A stretch of 64,000 nucleotides of DNA from Clostridium ljungdahlii DSM 13528 (GCF_000143685.1 NC_014328.1:3596001-3660000), one strand, 5' to 3'; positions 42,117 to 51,740 are shown, counted from the first letter of the stretch. Notes: generated by a model from the letters alone, not told the origin. Translations and numbers: made by a program.

Positions 42117-43748
42117 ATGTATTCAGATAAAAATATTCAACTACTAGAACTAGAGCGCATTTACGGTAAAATAAGTCCTTTTGAATTAAAAAACAAACTA
42201 ATTAGTCTTGCTAAAGGTCAAAAGGTAAAAAGTGCACATGCTCTTTTAGATGCAGGAAGAGGGAATCCTAACTGGATATCCACTTCTCCCCGAGAGGCCT
42301 TTTTTGCTTTTGGGCAATTTGCATTAGAAGAATCACGGCGAATATGGAATGAAAAAAACTTAGGCGGAATGCCTGAAAAGCAAAATATACATATACGTTT
42401 TTATGATTATATTGAAAGTCACAAAACCTGTCCAGGCATAGATATGTTAAAAAAATTTATAGATTATGGTATAAATTATCAAGGATTCAATGCTGAAGAT
42501 TGGATTTATGAACTGACAGATGGAATTATAGGTGATAACTATCCAGACCCAAGCAGAATATTAATCCATGTAGAAAAAATAGTAACTCAGTATTTACTCA
42601 AGGAGATATATCACTTACAGGAGTTTGATTCTAAGTTCAAATTATTTGCTGTAGAAGGTGCTACTGCTGCCATATGTTATATATTTGATTCATTAATTGC
42701 CAATGAACTTCTAAAAAAAGGTGATAAAGTAGCAATTATGACTCCTATTTTTACTCCCTATTTAGAGATTCCAATTATTCCAAGATATAATTTTAATTTA
42801 GTTAAGATAATGGCCTCTGAAGATCCCGAAGAAGGAAGTAGTCCGTGGCAATATCCAAAATCAGAACTAAAAAAACTAGGTGACAAAACTATCAAGGCTT
42901 TATTTTTAGTAGACCCAAGCAACCCGCCTTCAGAAGCTATAGAACCTGAATCAATTAAATACCTTATAGAAACTATTAAGGATTCCAATCCAAATTTAAT
43001 GATTATATCAGATGACGTATATGGTAGTTTTCCAGACAAATTTAATTCTATAGTATCAGCTCTCCCCTACAATTGTATAGGAGTTTATTCATTTTCAAAG
43101 TACTTTGGTGTAACAGGCTGGAGACTTGGGACTATAGCTATTCATGAAAACAATGTATTTGATAAGCTTTTAAAAGAGCTGCCAGAAGATAAAAAAAATA
43201 CTATAAAAAAACGTTATGAATCCATTTCAACCGATCCAACGGAAATTAATTTTATAGATAGGATCGCAGCAGACAGCCGTCAGGTAGCACTTCACCATAC
43301 TGCAGGTTTGTCAACGCCCCAGCAGGTTCAAATGGCCTTTTTTGCAATATTCTCACTGCTAGATACTAAAAGCGAATACAAAAACCTGATAAAGGGCATA
43401 TGTAAAAGGCGAAAAAAGTTGCTATTTAAAAGTCTTGACATAAATATACCAGAAGATCCTTATGACGCAAGTTACTATGCAGAATTTGACCTATTAAAAT
43501 GGGCAAATACTCATTACGGAAAAGCCTTTGGAGATTATTTAGACATGAGCTATAAACCAATAGATATACTCTTTAAATTAGCCGAAAAATCTTCTATTGT
43601 ATTATTAGGAGGCTCCGGATTCTATGCCTCTAAGTGGTCTGTAAGAATTTCACTTGCAAATTTAAACGACAGTGCCTATTCTAAAATAGGAAATGTGCTC
43701 CATAACATTTTACAAGAATATAAAGATACTTGGGAAAGCAGCAAATAA
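42117..43748 (+). CDS. aspD: Aspartate 4-decarboxylase
   Basis: This PLP enzyme of the aminotransferase fold converts aspartate to alanine and CO2, with side activity as aspartate aminotransferase. The 543-aa length, well above ordinary aminotransferases, is typical, and so are DAGRGNPNWISTSPREAFF, EGATAAICYIF, DPSNPPSE and the PLP lysine in YSFSKYFGVTGWRLG. I start at the ATG at 42117; GGAGG at 42101-42105 is the ribosome site, and a TTG at 42099 overlaps it. With an aspartate:alanine antiporter this reaction generates proton-motive force, but no antiporter is seen here. A class V aminotransferase gene follows. Confidence 0.9.
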   Translation: MYSDKNIQLLELERIYGKISPFELKNKLISLAKGQKVKSAHALLDAGRGNPNWISTSPREAFFAFGQFALEESRRIWNEKNLGGMPEKQNIHIRFYDYIESHKTCPGIDMLKKFIDYGINYQGFNAEDWIYELTDGIIGDNYPDPSRILIHVEKIVTQYLLKEIYHLQEFDSKFKLFAVEGATAAICYIFDSLIANELLKKGDKVAIMTPIFTPYLEIPIIPRYNFNLVKIMASEDPEEGSSPWQYPKSELKKLGDKTIKALFLVDPSNPPSEAIEPESIKYLIETIKDSNPNLMIISDDVYGSFPDKFNSIVSALPYNCIGVYSFSKYFGVTGWRLGTIAIHENNVFDKLLKELPEDKKNTIKKRYESISTDPTEINFIDRIAADSRQVALHHTAGLSTPQQVQMAFFAIFSLLDTKSEYKNLIKGICKRRKKLLFKSLDINIPEDPYDASYYAEFDLLKWANTHYGKAFGDYLDMSYKPIDILFKLAEKSSIVLLGGSGFYASKWSVRISLANLNDSAYSKIGNVLHNILQEYKDTWESSK

Positions 43749-43873
43749 GGATAGTGTAAATATAGTCTATGCTTATTCCTATGTTTATTTTATTGATAAA
43801 CTTTTCACTTATTTGGTACATTTAAAATCATACTACATATTATATATAAGTACCTTATAGGAGTGATTTTAAT

Positions 43874-45181
43874 ATGTCCTATGATAAAACAAATCATAAT
43901 TACAGAGAATTAATAACCGGTGTAGATACAAAAATACCTTTAAAAAATGGAAAGCTGGTAACTGCTATAAATTTTGATAATGCAGCTACTACACCTCCCT
44001 TTAATTATGTTATGGAAAAAGTAGTTAGTTTTTCACCCTATTATTCTTCTATTCATCGGGGAACCGGTTTTAAATCTACATTATCCTCTGAAATCTATGA
44101 AACATCGCGGCAACTTATATGCAACTTTGTTCACTGTGATTCCGAAAAAAATACAGTAATCTATGTAAAAAACACTACTGAAGCTATCAATAAATTATCT
44201 TATATTTTTAATTATCTATATAAGGATGCTGTTATATTAGCGACTAGAATGGAACATCATTCTAATGATTTACCCTGGAGGAACAAATTTAAAGTAGATT
44301 ATTTGGAGGTGGATGAAACCGGTAAACTAATTATTTCAGATTTAAGACGTAAATTAGAAAAACATGATGGCAAAGTTAAGTTGGTATGTGTAACTGGTGC
44401 TTCTAATGTAACAGGATACAAAAACCCTATATATAAAATTGCAAAAATTGCCCACAATTATGGATCAGAAATTCTAGTAGATGGCGCCCAACTTGTACCT
44501 CATTATCCTATATACATGAAGCAGAATTATGAAGAGGAATCTATTGACTATTTAGCTTTCTCAGCACACAAAATGTATGCACCCTTTGGTATAGGTGTAT
44601 TGATAGGTCCCAAGGAGACTTTCTGTAGTGTATCACCTGAATATAGCGGAGGAGGTACTATAAAATTAGTTACAGATAACAGTGTAATATGGAATGATCC
44701 ACCTGAAAAAAATGAAGCTGGTACTCCCAATGTACTTGGAGTAATTGCCTTAACTGCTGCTATTGAGATGTTAAACAAATTGGGAATAAAAAATATAGAC
44801 AAAAGTGAAATGAAAATATACAATTATGCTTTGAATAAAATTACTAGTCTCCCAAACATCACCTTATATTGTGATCCCAATCCAAATTGCGATAAGGTTG
44901 CAATACTTCCTTTTAACATAAAAGGACTTTATCATGGTATTACAGCAAAACTTCTTTCAGATTTATCTGGTATTTCAGTCAGAAGTGGCTGCTTTTGTGC
45001 TCAACCTTATGTACAAAGACTTCTTAGGCTTTCTCGTAAAGATATAACCTACTTAAAACACAATTACAATGACATCTCCCACCCGGGTCTCGTTCGGTTG
45101 AGCTTTGGTTTATACAATACTTATAGCGAAGTAGATATTCTAATTGATACCTTAAGGAAAATAATTAAAAATAAAACTTAA
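43874..45181 (+). CDS. Class V aminotransferase / cysteine desulfurase-like protein
   Basis: 435-aa PLP enzyme with an INFDNAATTPPF substrate loop, MEHHSNDLPWR, VTGASNVTGYKNP, the PLP-lysine motif LAFSAHKMYAPFG and a C-terminal SGCFCAQPYVQRLL loop that holds the catalytic-type cysteine. It is longer and more diverged than NifS/SufS; the residues after the cysteine and an insertion near 390 suggest a substrate other than plain cysteine. AGGAG lies 10 bases before the ATG. It follows aspD after 125 bases on the same strand and may be coexpressed. Confidence 0.8.
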   Translation: MSYDKTNHNYRELITGVDTKIPLKNGKLVTAINFDNAATTPPFNYVMEKVVSFSPYYSSIHRGTGFKSTLSSEIYETSRQLICNFVHCDSEKNTVIYVKNTTEAINKLSYIFNYLYKDAVILATRMEHHSNDLPWRNKFKVDYLEVDETGKLIISDLRRKLEKHDGKVKLVCVTGASNVTGYKNPIYKIAKIAHNYGSEILVDGAQLVPHYPIYMKQNYEEESIDYLAFSAHKMYAPFGIGVLIGPKETFCSVSPEYSGGGTIKLVTDNSVIWNDPPEKNEAGTPNVLGVIALTAAIEMLNKLGIKNIDKSEMKIYNYALNKITSLPNITLYCDPNPNCDKVAILPFNIKGLYHGITAKLLSDLSGISVRSGCFCAQPYVQRLLRLSRKDITYLKHNYNDISHPGLVRLSFGLYNTYSEVDILIDTLRKIIKNKT

Positions 45182-45201
45182 ACAAAAATATTACAGAACA
45201 A

Positions 45202-45245
45202 AAACAATTAAGCTTTAGGTGTTCTATCCCAAAGTTTAATTGTTT
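45202..45245. terminator. Hairpin between convergent genes
   Basis: AAACAATTAAGCTTT (45202-45216) pairs with AAAGTTTAATTGTTT (45231-45245), with one G-T pair. A bidirectional terminator for the class V aminotransferase gene and the reverse-strand membrane protein gene. Confidence 0.7.
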
Positions 45246-45251
45246 TATTTA

Positions 45252-45683
45252 CTATTTACTTAAAAGTCCTGCTGATAATACAAATACCATGAGTATAGGA
45301 AAACCGTCACATATGATCCAACCTAAAATTATAATTATAAGGCTTAATAAATTGTATTTAAAATACTTGTAGATAATTAAATTATATATAAAAAACAAAT
45401 TAGTCACTATAAAAGCAATAATTATAGGAATTGGATTGGATACTCCATATACCACTAAAACATGAAGTACAAATATAAGTGTTAAAACGGTAGCCATAAA
45501 AAAAATTATTCTAAGCCCGTCCCTATTTTTAAATTTAAAAAATATACAAAATCCATCGTACACACATAATGCCAAAGGTACGAGTGCAATTATTTGAAAT
45601 TTATCTATGTAAAAATAAGCAGTGATTAAGACAGCAACAAAAAACAGTACCTTAACATTAAAGTTAAAATTTTTTTCATTCAT
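45252..45683 (-). CDS. Uncharacterised membrane protein
   Basis: 143 aa, about five transmembrane helices filling nearly the whole length, short loops, basic residues between helices (FFKFKNRDGLR; YKYFKYN). No domain recognised. It lies 22 bases after the LysR gene on the same strand, so it may be cotranscribed with that regulator. Confidence 0.6.
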   Translation of the reverse strand: MNEKNFNFNVKVLFFVAVLITAYFYIDKFQIIALVPLALCVYDGFCIFFKFKNRDGLRIIFFMATVLTLIFVLHVLVVYGVSNPIPIIIAFIVTNLFFIYNLIIYKYFKYNLLSLIIIILGWIICDGFPILMVFVLSAGLLSK

Positions 45684-45705
45684 TAAAATCGTCTCCTAAA
45701 ATATT

Positions 45706-46578
45706 CTACTTTTTCATAGAAAAAATGCGTAAAAAATTTCTAGCTACTGATGACATATATCTATTCTTTACACATATAGCAGCTATACTAGTTTCCAAAT
45801 CAATTTCATCTATCTTTTTTCTTTTCAAATCTACATTTTTAACCACATCAATAGATGTTCTTGGAACAATGGCCATTCCAATACCTGATTCTGCCCATAA
45901 AAGTGCTGTTCTTGCATCTTCAGTGTTACAAATTATATTAGGTACAAAACCTTCTTTATTGCAGCACTCAAATATCAACTTTTCAAATCTTCTGTATATA
46001 ATTAAAGGTCTCCCTTTCAAGTCCTTTAATTTCACACTTTCTCTATCTTCAAACAAATCACTCTCCTTGTTAAATACAACAGTCATAGGCTCTTTAGGTA
46101 GTGCAGTTATTTCAAGCCCTTCCGTATTAAAAGGGGTTCTTACAATACCAACTTCTATCAATCCACTGTTTAATACTTCTAATATTCTAAAGGTATTTCC
46201 TTCCCATACATTAAAATTTACCTCTGGATATTCTTTATGGAAAATCTTTATTCTTTCTGGTAACAATGTAGCACCTGAAGAAGATACCGTTCCAATGGAA
46301 AGTGTTCCCTTTGCTCCTTCTTTAAAATCCTTTAGCTCCTTTGCAGTAAAACTTACTAATTTAAGTATTTGTTCAGCTCTATTTGCAAGTATTTCTCCTG
46401 CACTTGTTAAATGTATCTTATGACTTCCCCTATCCATAAGTTTAACGCCTAATTCTTCTTCTAAGAGTTTTAAGTGATAACTTAAAGGTGGCTGCGCCAT
46501 ATTTAGTTTTTTAGCTGCACTAGTTATTTTACCTTCTTTAGCAATAGTCAGAAAATACTTCAGCTGCTTAATATCCAT
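45706..46578 (-). CDS. LysR-family transcriptional regulator
   Basis: 290-aa regulator: N-terminal helix-turn-helix MDIKQLKYFLTIAKEGKITSAAKKLNMAQPPLSYHLKLLEEELGVKLMDRG, then a PBP2-type effector domain (GTLSIGTVSSSGATLLPERI). It is transcribed away from a TauE/SafE exporter gene with a 131-base shared space, the standard layout for a LysR activator and its target. Related regulators control sulfur or organic-acid export; the ligand is unknown. Confidence 0.9.
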   Translation of the reverse strand: MDIKQLKYFLTIAKEGKITSAAKKLNMAQPPLSYHLKLLEEELGVKLMDRGSHKIHLTSAGEILANRAEQILKLVSFTAKELKDFKEGAKGTLSIGTVSSSGATLLPERIKIFHKEYPEVNFNVWEGNTFRILEVLNSGLIEVGIVRTPFNTEGLEITALPKEPMTVVFNKESDLFEDRESVKLKDLKGRPLIIYRRFEKLIFECCNKEGFVPNIICNTEDARTALLWAESGIGMAIVPRTSIDVVKNVDLKRKKIDEIDLETSIAAICVKNRYMSSVARNFLRIFSMKK

Positions 46579-46635
46579 AAAAAGATATCACTCCTACTAT
46601 ATAATTTCTATATACTTTGAATACTAATTATGTAT

Positions 46636-46664
46636 TTTAAATATATAAGTTTCCTTGCTATAAT
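46636..46664 (+). promoter_or_regulatory. Activator-type promoter of the TauE/SafE gene
   Basis: TATAAT (46659-46664) is perfect, but the -35 region at the right distance is only TTTAAA (46636-46641). A good -10 with a poor -35 next to a divergent LysR gene suggests activator-dependent transcription. Confidence 0.45.
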
Positions 46665-46709
46665 AATACTTGAAAACAAAAATTTATTCAACATAGGAGG
46701 AATGACATT

Positions 46710-47546
46710 TTGTCAATATTAACATTAGAAATTCTCAGTGTATCCGTTATTGCAGGCATAGCAGGATCTATACTGGGTCTCGGAGGTGGAACAGTAATTA
46801 CTCCAGCACTTACTCTTTTATTTGGAATAGATATAAAATACGCTATAGGTGCTAGCTTAATATCTGTTATTGCCACTTCAAGTGGAGCCGCTGCAGCTTA
46901 TATAAAGGATAAAATAACAAATTTAAGAGTTGGTATGTTTCTTGAAATAGCCACAACTATAGGTGCTGTAACTGGTGCCTTTCTTGGAGGAATTATAAAT
47001 CCAAAGTATCTTTACTTTTTATTCGGATTGCTGCTCCTATACTCCGCACTAGCTATGGCGAAAAAAGGCAAAAGTGAACTGCCTCAGGGTGTACAAACTC
47101 ACCCTCTTGCAAAAAAACTTAAACTAAATGGTGAGTACTATGACAAAATTGTAGGCGAAACCGTATGCTACAACGTAGCTAATGTACCCAGCGGATTTGG
47201 AGTAATGTATGGTGCCGGTATCATTTCTGGTCTTCTTGGAATTGGAAGTGGTAGTTTTAAGGTCATGGCTATGGATTTATTTATGAAATTGCCTTTAAAA
47301 GTATCAAGTGCCACCAGTAATTTTATGATGGGCGTTACAGCTGCTGCCAGTGCAGGTGTTTACCTTTTAAGAGGCAATATAGATCCTAAAATTTCTGCTC
47401 CTGTTGCTCTAGGTGTACTAGCAGGAGCGACTATGGGCACTCGAATTATGCAAAATATGAAAAGCAAAACCATAAGAAAGATATTTGTACCTTTTCTTAT
47501 TTATATATCTGTAGAAATGGTTTTGAAAGGATTTGGGGGTAGGTAA
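46710..47546 (+). CDS. TauE/SafE-family anion transporter
   Basis: 278-aa membrane protein with about eight helices in two related halves, each with a Gly-rich motif (AGSILGLGGGTVITPAL and SGLLGIGSGSFKVMAMDLF). The family exports or imports sulfite, sulfonates and other small organic anions. Start is TTG at 46710 with AGGAGG 9 bases upstream. The DUF1634 gene follows 3 bases later, a pairing seen in many clostridia and archaea. Confidence 0.88.
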   Translation: MSILTLEILSVSVIAGIAGSILGLGGGTVITPALTLLFGIDIKYAIGASLISVIATSSGAAAAYIKDKITNLRVGMFLEIATTIGAVTGAFLGGIINPKYLYFLFGLLLLYSALAMAKKGKSELPQGVQTHPLAKKLKLNGEYYDKIVGETVCYNVANVPSGFGVMYGAGIISGLLGIGSGSFKVMAMDLFMKLPLKVSSATSNFMMGVTAAASAGVYLLRGNIDPKISAPVALGVLAGATMGTRIMQNMKSKTIRKIFVPFLIYISVEMVLKGFGGR

Positions 47547-47549
47547 CTA

Positions 47550-47936
47550 ATGCCACAGCAAAATAGTACTATTGAAAAGAATGAAAAAAGTGCAGAAGAA
47601 CTAGAACTTATAATAAGTACGTTTTTAAGGATAGGTGTCATATTAAGTTCAATTGTAATATTAACAGGGCTTTTAATGTTTTTAATATCTGGCCACAGTG
47701 GCTATGCTGGAAATTATTATCCAACTAAACCTATTGAAATATTAAAAGGTTGTAAATATTTTAAGCCTTATGCAATCATGCTGTTCGGTCTTTTGATCTT
47801 AATGGCAATACCTGTACTAAGAGTAGCGGTATCCATATTAGTATTTTTTAAAGAAGGGGACTACCTATATGTAAAAATTACTTCCTTGGTACTTGTAATA
47901 CTTTTATGCAGTATTCTCATGGGAAAAGTAGGCTAA
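47550..47936 (+). CDS. DUF1634 membrane protein
   Basis: 128 aa with three transmembrane helices (~27-48, ~70-95, ~102-124) and the family pattern FLRIGVILSSIVILTGLLMF, LLILMAIPVLRVAVSILVFF and KEGDYLYVKITSLVLVILL. It is almost always encoded next to a TauE/SafE transporter and is likely an accessory subunit. Starts 3 bases after that gene. Confidence 0.85.
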   Translation: MPQQNSTIEKNEKSAEELELIISTFLRIGVILSSIVILTGLLMFLISGHSGYAGNYYPTKPIEILKGCKYFKPYAIMLFGLLILMAIPVLRVAVSILVFFKEGDYLYVKITSLVLVILLCSILMGKVG

Positions 47937-47950
47937 ATCTTTAAACATCA

Positions 47951-48125
47951 TAGAGTTTCTAAACGAAAAATGAACGTATACTCCAAATATTTTTACAATC
48001 TTCAGCTCCTTAAATTTTTTTCTAAGACTTATATGCAAAATACTAAAAAGAGCTTCATCATTGTAAAAATATTTCTACATATACGTTCATTTTTATGAAT
48101 AATATTATATGAGATATTCTAATTG
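47951..48125. repeat. Family B long palindromic repeat
   Basis: Begins TAGAGTTTCTAAACG and contains perfect 15-bp arms AAAAATGAACGTATA (47966-47980) and TATACGTTCATTTTT (48080-48094), with further inner complementarity (AATATTTTTACAAT with ATTGTAAAAATATT). No coding capacity. It lies in the space before the YhgE gene; 48126-48250 shows nothing further beyond the ribosome site. Confidence 0.6.
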
Positions 48126-48250
48126 AAATTTTACCTTATACATAAAATATATACTATATATTATTTTTCATATCAGCACATAATAATCTTAGTTGAACTC
48201 ACCATCACGGTTAATACTCATAGATGGAATTTAAACTAGGAGATAAACTT

Positions 48251-50407
48251 ATGAAAAATATAATAAATATATACGTAACAGATATAATAAATATAATTAC
48301 AAATTGGGTGGCCCTAGTAGTAGTAATAGCACTTATGATACTTCCTGCACTTTACGCCTGGTTTAATATAAAATCATTATGGAATCCTTATGAAAACACC
48401 AGTGGAATATCTGTAGCAATAGTAAATAAGGACAAAGGCGTAGAATTTAATGGCAGTAATGTAAATATAGGTAATAGCTTAGTAGAAAATTTAAAGAAAA
48501 ATAAAAGTATGGGATGGAATTTTACAAATGAAAATGATGCAGCTAGTGGAGTAAAATATGGCAGTTATTACGCTAGTATTACAATACCAGAAGATTTTTC
48601 CTTTAAAATAAGTTCTCTTTTAAAATCAAATCCACAAAAAGCAGATTTGATTTATTCAGTTAATGAAAAATTAAACGCAGTGGCTCCAAAAATAACTGAA
48701 GCAGGAGTTACAAAAATACAGCAGCAGATAACTACAACCTTTGTACAAACAGTAGATGAATCAATATTTAGCGTATTTAATAGGCTAGGAATAGACCTTA
48801 CAAACAGTAAACCTATACTACAAGAGTTTATAAATATAATATTTGACATCGATAGTAAAATACCTGAAATAAATCAAAATATAGAAAATGTTTATAACCA
48901 GGCTTCTAATTTAAATGATTTTATCAGTAAAATTCAAAATGAACTTCCTCTAATTCAAGATACTATAAATATAGCTTTAAATGTGGTATCAAGTGGAGAA
49001 GTTTTTCTTACAAAAGCAAGAGATTCAATGACTAATCTATCTCCTTTTATTAAATCTGAACTTACATCCATAAGGGATCTTAACAAAACTTTAGAAGGGC
49101 TTATTGATGAAGCCATAACCCTCATAAATACAGATCCTAAGTCAGCTAAAACAATACTAGCAACTGTGCGAGATCATTATACATCAAGCATTTCAAGAAT
49201 TAACAATATAATAGACATTTTAAATTCTTTAAATAAACAAGATAATACGGTATTATCAAATTTTATATCAACACTAAACAATATAAAAAATATGATGCAA
49301 AGTCGTATTGAAAACATAAATTTGCTAATAACTGCTATAGACAACGGAGAACAAATTTCACTAGATGCTCTTGGTAATTTAAAACAAGGTGCTGCTTCCA
49401 TCACAGTTTTTTTGGATAACATTATAAATAACTACGATACATCTTTAGCTCCTACCATAGACAACATAATGAAATCTTCTATCCAGGTGGCAAATAATAC
49501 TTTGAAAATACTAAAAGATGCTAAAGGTGACCTTCCAACAGCACAAAACATATTGAAAAATGCATTTAGTGATACAAAAATAGCAGTAGAAGATATAGAT
49601 AAGATTAAAAAAGTACTCCCTGGAGTGGAAAACACAATTCATAACATTGCTTCAAAACTTAGAAATCTAGATGAGGATGCCAAATTGAACGAACTCATAA
49701 AAATACTTGGTTTAAATGCAAAAAAAGAAGGAGATTTCATAGCAAATCCTGTTAATATAAAAATGAATAAAATTTTTTCTATACCTAACTATGGTTCAGC
49801 TATGTCACCTTTTTTCACCACTTTATCACTATGGGTAGGAGACCTTATTCTTGTTTCAATGCTTTCTACGGAAGTTAAAAACACAAAAATTAAAAATATA
49901 AAACTCAACCAAATCTTTCTTGGAAGATATCTTACTTTTGCGACTATATCAATTTTTCAAGCTTTAATAGTAACTTTAGGAGATTTATTTATATTGAGAA
50001 CTTACGTAGCAAACAAATATATGTTTGTACTTTTTGCAATATTTATAAGTATTATATTTACCATGATAATCTATACTCTTGTATCTGTACTTGGAAATGT
50101 AGGAAAAGCTCTTGTAATGATACTCCTGGTGCTGCAAATTTCAGCATCTGGTGGTACTTTTCCAATACAGGTGACTCCTAAATTTTTTCAAATAATAAAT
50201 CCTCTTCTACCCTTCACCCATGCTGTAGCAGGTATGAGAGAAACTGTAGGTGGTATTATTTCTAGCTTATTACTAAAAGATGCTTTAACACTCCTTGTAT
50301 ATTTCTTTATATTTTTAATTACAGGACTTATATGGAAAAAAGTATTTAAAAATATGGTAGAAAAATTTTTTAAGAAGTTTAGTAAAAGTGGTCTTTCAAA
50401 TGAATAA
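48251..50407 (+). CDS. YhgE/Pip-family membrane protein (phage infection protein-like)
   Basis: 718 aa: one N-terminal helix (~18-40, with the family signature PALYAWFNIKSLWNPYENT), a long external region (~45-520) that is largely helical and coiled-coil, and five or six C-terminal helices of ABC-2 permease type (SGGTFPIQVTPKFFQIINPLLPFTHAVAGMRE). Family members include the Lactococcus phage receptor Pip and YhgE; some are linked to type VII secretion. I start at the ATG at 48251, 8 bases after AGGAG. Monocistronic; function in this organism unknown. Confidence 0.88.
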   Translation: MKNIINIYVTDIINIITNWVALVVVIALMILPALYAWFNIKSLWNPYENTSGISVAIVNKDKGVEFNGSNVNIGNSLVENLKKNKSMGWNFTNENDAASGVKYGSYYASITIPEDFSFKISSLLKSNPQKADLIYSVNEKLNAVAPKITEAGVTKIQQQITTTFVQTVDESIFSVFNRLGIDLTNSKPILQEFINIIFDIDSKIPEINQNIENVYNQASNLNDFISKIQNELPLIQDTINIALNVVSSGEVFLTKARDSMTNLSPFIKSELTSIRDLNKTLEGLIDEAITLINTDPKSAKTILATVRDHYTSSISRINNIIDILNSLNKQDNTVLSNFISTLNNIKNMMQSRIENINLLITAIDNGEQISLDALGNLKQGAASITVFLDNIINNYDTSLAPTIDNIMKSSIQVANNTLKILKDAKGDLPTAQNILKNAFSDTKIAVEDIDKIKKVLPGVENTIHNIASKLRNLDEDAKLNELIKILGLNAKKEGDFIANPVNIKMNKIFSIPNYGSAMSPFFTTLSLWVGDLILVSMLSTEVKNTKIKNIKLNQIFLGRYLTFATISIFQALIVTLGDLFILRTYVANKYMFVLFAIFISIIFTMIIYTLVSVLGNVGKALVMILLVLQISASGGTFPIQVTPKFFQIINPLLPFTHAVAGMRETVGGIISSLLLKDALTLLVYFFIFLITGLIWKKVFKNMVEKFFKKFSKSGLSNE

Positions 50408-50456
50408 ATAAAGAAATGTAGATAAAAACTTGATACCTATCTACATTTCTTTATTT
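50406..50456 (+). terminator. Terminator of the YhgE gene
   Basis: A 19-bp perfect stem (50406-50424 with 50438-50456, core AAAGAAATGTAGATA) overlaps the stop codon of the gene and ends in TTTATTTTATC. Confidence 0.8.
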
Positions 50457-50493
50457 TATCTAATGACTAACTACTTTAATACTATCACACTCT
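50456..50493 (+). repeat. Family A repeat, degenerate left-half fragment
   Basis: TTATCTAATGACTAACTACT and TTAATACTATCACACTC align with TTATCCGATGACTACCTGCT and CTAATACTTCCACGCACTC of the copy at 35485 with about eight differences. Confidence 0.5.
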
Positions 50494-50495
50494 AT

Positions 50496-50588
50496 TTAAG
50501 CATTTAATATGAATTTTTGCAGAGCATAGGCTACCCCGTCTTCCACATTACTTTTAGTTATATAATCTGCTGCCACTAACTTGTACAT
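50496..50588 (-). pseudogene. Internally deleted Cof-type HAD phosphatase remnant
   Basis: After a good ribosome site (AGAGGAG) the reverse strand encodes only 30 residues: MYKLVAAD, which is the start of Cof-family HAD phosphatases (MYKLIAxD), joined directly to YITKSNVEDGVAYALQKFIL, which is their usual C-terminus (TxSNxEDGVAxALEKxIL). The ~230 residues between, including the rest of the catalytic core, are gone. It is a clean in-frame internal deletion, so a short peptide may still be made. Confidence 0.65.
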
Positions 50589-50611
50589 GAGTATCTCCTC
50601 TTAGGTGTTTT

Positions 50612-50974
50612 CTATATGTTTTCCTTTTTTTCATTTTTCTTTTTCAACTTGCTAACTATATTGGGTACTAGTTCCATAAGTTTGCTAAGGTTATTCTTAT
50701 CACCTATAGGCAACATTTGAATTGTATCTTCTTTTATTACAAGTACTGCATTTGGAGTTATTTTAGCTCCTGCACCAATACCTGAGCCTCCACCTTCCTG
50801 CTTATTTTTCGGATCTGTTCCCTCTCCACCACCGGTTCCACATCCAAAGGTAACTGTTATAAATGGTACAAGAGTTATATCTCCTACCTGTATTGGTTTA
50901 CCTACAACAGTCTCTGTTTTAAAAAAGTTTTCCAATTTGGAAAATAAAACTTCTGTATTTTCTTTAATATCCAT
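50612..50974 (-). CDS. gerW: Sporulation protein GerW (YtfJ)
   Basis: 120-aa member of the GerW/YtfJ family, needed for normal spore germination in Bacillus. The core GKPIQVGDITLVPFITVTFGCGTGGGEG, the Gly-rich loop GGGSGIGAGAKITPNAVLVI and the end EDTIQMLPI are characteristic; the tail is Lys/Glu-rich. It is preceded 16 bases upstream by the DUF2953 gene, reproducing the ytfI-ytfJ order known from Bacillus. Confidence 0.92.
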   Translation of the reverse strand: MDIKENTEVLFSKLENFFKTETVVGKPIQVGDITLVPFITVTFGCGTGGGEGTDPKNKQEGGGSGIGAGAKITPNAVLVIKEDTIQMLPIGDKNNLSKLMELVPNIVSKLKKKNEKKENI

Positions 50975-50990
50975 ATAAATACCTCCATTT

Positions 50991-51593
50991 TTAATAGCTT
51001 ATTTCTTTTTTTATACATGATATGTGAAATACTTTAAATAGTGTAATTACAATCAATATTATTCTACATTTTCCACTAACTTCTAAATGCAAATTAAAAA
51101 CTTCATTAAAAAAATCTGGAATTACTCTTATAGAATTTTTAGGTAAAAATGAATAAATTACATTAAAAACTCCACACAACATACCTGTCATACTAGGATC
51201 ATCAAATCCATAATTACCTTCTATCTTAACATACTTAGGCTTGATTATAGAAATAATCTTTATTATAGAATCTTTATACTCATAAAGTTTTTTAACACCT
51301 TGTATGATATGAGAAAATTTATAAGTTGATTCATCCTGTATCTTGTCTTTTTTAGAATTTATATTTGACTTTTTAGTAAAACACAATATTCTTACAGATA
51401 AATGGCTATCACTATTACTCCCTTTTAATATTATAGAAATAATATTAAAAAATAAACCAATTTCAAAATTATATATTATATTATTTTCTTCAAAAGTAGA
51501 CTTTCCCCTATATGTTACATTACTTATCAACAAAAATATTAAAAGAATTATAAGGATTAAAATTATAGATCCCATTACTTTCAAAATAATCAA
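50991..51593 (-). CDS. DUF2953 protein (YtfI-like)
   Basis: 200 aa: an N-terminal membrane anchor (~8-28), a soluble middle, and conserved features of DUF2953 near the C-terminus (YGFDDPSMTGMLCGVFNVIYSFLP, IRVIPDFFNEVFNLHLEVSGKCRI). It precedes gerW with a 16-base gap; the pair is conserved in spore formers and probably acts together at the forespore. Start is TTG at 51593, with a GGGGG stretch about 10 bases upstream; the exact start is uncertain. Confidence 0.82.
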   Translation of the reverse strand: MIILKVMGSIILILIILLIFLLISNVTYRGKSTFEENNIIYNFEIGLFFNIISIILKGSNSDSHLSVRILCFTKKSNINSKKDKIQDESTYKFSHIIQGVKKLYEYKDSIIKIISIIKPKYVKIEGNYGFDDPSMTGMLCGVFNVIYSFLPKNSIRVIPDFFNEVFNLHLEVSGKCRIILIVITLFKVFHISCIKKEISY

Positions 51594-51740
51594 AATAAGG
51601 ATTCCCCCCAGACTAAACTTAAAATATCCATTATTATCTACTATATATCTATAATACTTAAAAGTTTAACAAATTTATATATATTTTTATTATTTTTTTT
51701 GTTAAAATCTATATGTGACTTACGTTAGGAGAAATTAATT

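Noticed and set aside
45725..46423. Long forward-strand frame opposite the LysR gene
   Set aside because: It mirrors codon structure of the well-supported reverse-strand LysR gene and has no ribosome site or domain.
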